DNA of 64,000 nt from Mesorhizobium sp. (GTDB lineage: Bacteria; Pseudomonadota; Alphaproteobacteria; Rhizobiales; Rhizobiaceae): NCBI GenBank assembly GCA_004020545.1, contig SAQE01000033.1:1-64000 (forward strand), written 5' to 3'. Both the position numbers and the translations under genes were made by a program. This document shows positions 62,595 through 64,000 of this stretch, piece after piece; position 1 is the stretch's first letter, and every line of letters begins with the position of its first letter. Below the pieces are notes generated by a model. The model ran no database searches. It was given only the letters and a program-made list of their open reading frames with translations, and was not told where the DNA came from.

Positions 62595-64000
62595 TCAATA
62601 ATGCGCGTAGCCGCTCAACGGGCATCTCTGCGACGCGGGAACCTCGAATGTGCCGTCAATGCCGCTGCAGGTGCGGAACCCGGACTTTCGTCCCGCCGCC
62701 TTCGATTTCGGCGCCGGTCTTGGATTGGCTGCTTCGCGCTGCCGGTCGCGTCTCGGCTTCGCACGGACGGCCGGCTGCGGTTTCTCAGTCTTTTGCGGTG
62801 TGGCGCTTTCCGGTTTCTTGGCTTCCGCTTCCGACGCCCGCTGGGCGCGGTAGCTCTTCAGGGCATCGTCCGTATCGAGTTTCAGGCGGGCATATTGCTT
62901 TGAGGTAAGAAAGGTGGTCGGGGGCAACTTGTTCTCTTCCTGCCATTGGCCGATGGCGCGGCGCGTCTTGAGGCCGAAGTCGCCGTCGGCTTCCAGGTCG
63001 TAACCGATCGCCAGCAGCCTTTCCTGCAGGTCGATCTTTTCCTGACGATCGAGCCCGATCGCGCTTTCCGCCAGTTCGGTCCCGGTGTCAGTTTCCGGAT
63101 TGGCGGCCGCGGCCGGCGGCGCCGCCGCCGTGGTGGATCGCGACGCGGCGCTCTCGGTATTGGCGACAACGGCTGGTGTGTCGCCGACAGCGATCGGAGG
63201 CTTCTTGAGCTGGTCGATGTTGAGGCGGGCGAGATCGGCGACCGCCCCCTTGGGGAATTGCTGCAGATAGGCTTCGTAATGCGCGAGCGTATTGCGCTTG
63301 GAGGCCTCGTCCCACACGCGCTGCTCGATTTCCCATCCGCGCGCGTCGGTGCTTGCGGGTCCGGCCGGAGTCTCGGTGGCGGATGGCTGCGGAGCCGAGG
63401 CGGGTGGCGGCGTTTGCGAGCCGATAAAGACCTCGCGGCCGAGCGAGGCATTGTGCCAGGGCCGCTGGCGCCCATCGGTTTCGGCCGTCACCTCGCCGCG
63501 AACGCGGGTCAACGCGCTCTGAATCTCCACGCCCGGCTCGGCAAGATGCCTGGCCAGCGAGGTCGTGTAAGGGCTGTTGGCGCCGTTGCCGTCATAGGAC
63601 ACGGAACCGGGATCGGTCGCAAAGGCGATCAGCACGCCGCCGGTGCCAACCTCCGACCCGCTGACATCGATGGGCGCCAGGCCCGGCGCGGTGGTCGAGC
63701 GGCTCTTCGGCAAGGAAGCCGCGAGCGTCCGTGCCAAAGGATTGTCGCGGCAGGCGTCCAGGATGACGATGCCGACGGCCGGGTCCGGCGGGAGAGCGCC
63801 GAGCAGCTCGTCGATCTGGATGGTGCGGGTCTTGAGATGCGCCGGGGCCGTAAGTTCCGCATCGACCGGGATCAGGTAGTTCTTGCCGTTCACCTGCATG
63901 CCGTGGCCGGCGTAGTAGATCAGCGCCGTATCCGCCTCGTACGAGGCCTCGGTGAACTTGTTCAGCCGGTCACGCATTCCGGCGTAGTCGAGGTCGACGC
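62595..64000 (-). CDS. Caspase-like (peptidase C14) protein with peptidoglycan-binding-like domain, truncated by window end
   Basis: The frame runs off the end of the window; at least 468 residues are seen. The catalytic dyad of caspase/metacaspase clan CD peptidases is visible: His in ALIYYAGHGMQVNG and Cys in IVILDACRDNPLAR. A helical segment follows (RVWDEASKRNTLAHYEAYLQ). An Ala/Pro-rich linker leads to a peptidoglycan-binding-1-like domain (LDRQEKIDLQERLLAIGYDLE then FGLKTRRAIGQWQ). A basic Lys/Pro/Ala stretch and a two-cysteine tail (RTCSGIDGTFEVPASQRCPL) end it. Such rhizobial proteins are probably exported; the N-terminus that would show a signal is missing. Confidence 0.88.
   Translation of the reverse strand, partial: VDLDYAGMRDRLNKFTEASYEADTALIYYAGHGMQVNGKNYLIPVDAELTAPAHLKTRTIQIDELLGALPPDPAVGIVILDACRDNPLARTLAASLPKSRSTTAPGLAPIDVSGSEVGTGGVLIAFATDPGSVSYDGNGANSPYTTSLARHLAEPGVEIQSALTRVRGEVTAETDGRQRPWHNASLGREVFIGSQTPPPASAPQPSATETPAGPASTDARGWEIEQRVWDEASKRNTLAHYEAYLQQFPKGAVADLARLNIDQLKKPPIAVGDTPAVVANTESAASRSTTAAAPPAAAANPETDTGTELAESAIGLDRQEKIDLQERLLAIGYDLEADGDFGLKTRRAIGQWQEENKLPPTTFLTSKQYARLKLDTDDALKSYRAQRASEAEAKKPESATPQKTEKPQPAVRAKPRRDRQREAANPRPAPKSKAAGRKSGFRTCSGIDGTFEVPASQRCPLSGYAHY

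Overview
This 64 kb window is a high-GC chromosomal segment from an alphaproteobacterium of the Rhizobiales (Hyphomicrobiales). It most resembles Mesorhizobium or a close relative. Pointers are the very large NAD-dependent glutamate dehydrogenase, a separate F1 ATP synthase operon in the order atpH-A-G-D-C, Usg and DUF1062 proteins, the sdhAF4 / htpX-rsmB-heparinase-purH neighbourhood, and several families of short palindromic intergenic repeats of the kind that litter rhizobial genomes. The assignment is by gene content and recall, not by database search. No rRNA, tRNA or CRISPR array was seen.

Layout. 1-0.6 kb: the C-terminal part of an IS5-type transposase, cut by the window edge. 0.7-5.1 kb: a Tat-exported PhoD-like phosphatase, a small secreted protein and the GTPase TypA/BipA. 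5.1-7.3 kb: a DUF1062 zinc-ribbon protein, a YCII-domain protein and a frameshifted AhpD-like peroxidase-related gene. 7.4-13.9 kb: NAD-glutamate dehydrogenase and a UMF1-type MFS transporter. 14-20.4 kb: a minus-strand block htpX-rsmB-heparinase-like-purH, with sdhAF4 divergent to it. 20.5-27.3 kb: HAD phosphatase, transglutaminase-like protein, a candidate tiny-ORF transcript, a CFA-synthase-like methyltransferase, the coupled acs-MOSC pair and usg. 27.6-32.8 kb: two aldo/keto reductases, an MFS exporter with a divergent LysR regulator, and the PLP-homeostasis protein YggS. 33-40.6 kb: leuS-lptE, fructose-6-phosphate aldolase, priA, an orphan Phd-type antitoxin, an Asp/Glu racemase family protein and a small membrane protein. 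41-46.2 kb: atpHAGDC.

46.4-55.2 kb is a hexuronate-catabolism island. A fructuronate reductase-like gene lies divergent from uxaC, followed by a DctPQM TRAP transporter, a FadR-type GntR regulator, kduI, kduD and a KdgF-like cupin. Together these would import uronates or unsaturated uronates released from pectin-like polymers. KdgF, KduI and KduD convert the unsaturated sugar to 2-keto-3-deoxygluconate, and UxaC plus the reductase convert glucuronate to mannonate. Mannonate dehydratase, KDG kinase and KDPG aldolase are not in the window.

55.4-64 kb: a translationally coupled sulfotransferase and GH43-like beta-propeller pair, a LysE exporter, RecQ, a TetR-cupin pair with a clear operator, an uncharacterised 377-aa protein, and a caspase-like protein truncated by the window edge.

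The least explained signals are a minus-strand mini-transcript at about 22.36-22.62 kb (perfect Shine-Dalgarno, 23-codon ORF, repeated start module, terminator), the sulfotransferase/propeller pair, a palindromic element inside the atp operon that leaves atpC without a visible ribosome binding site, and the strong tendency of the palindromic repeats to sit immediately after stop codons.
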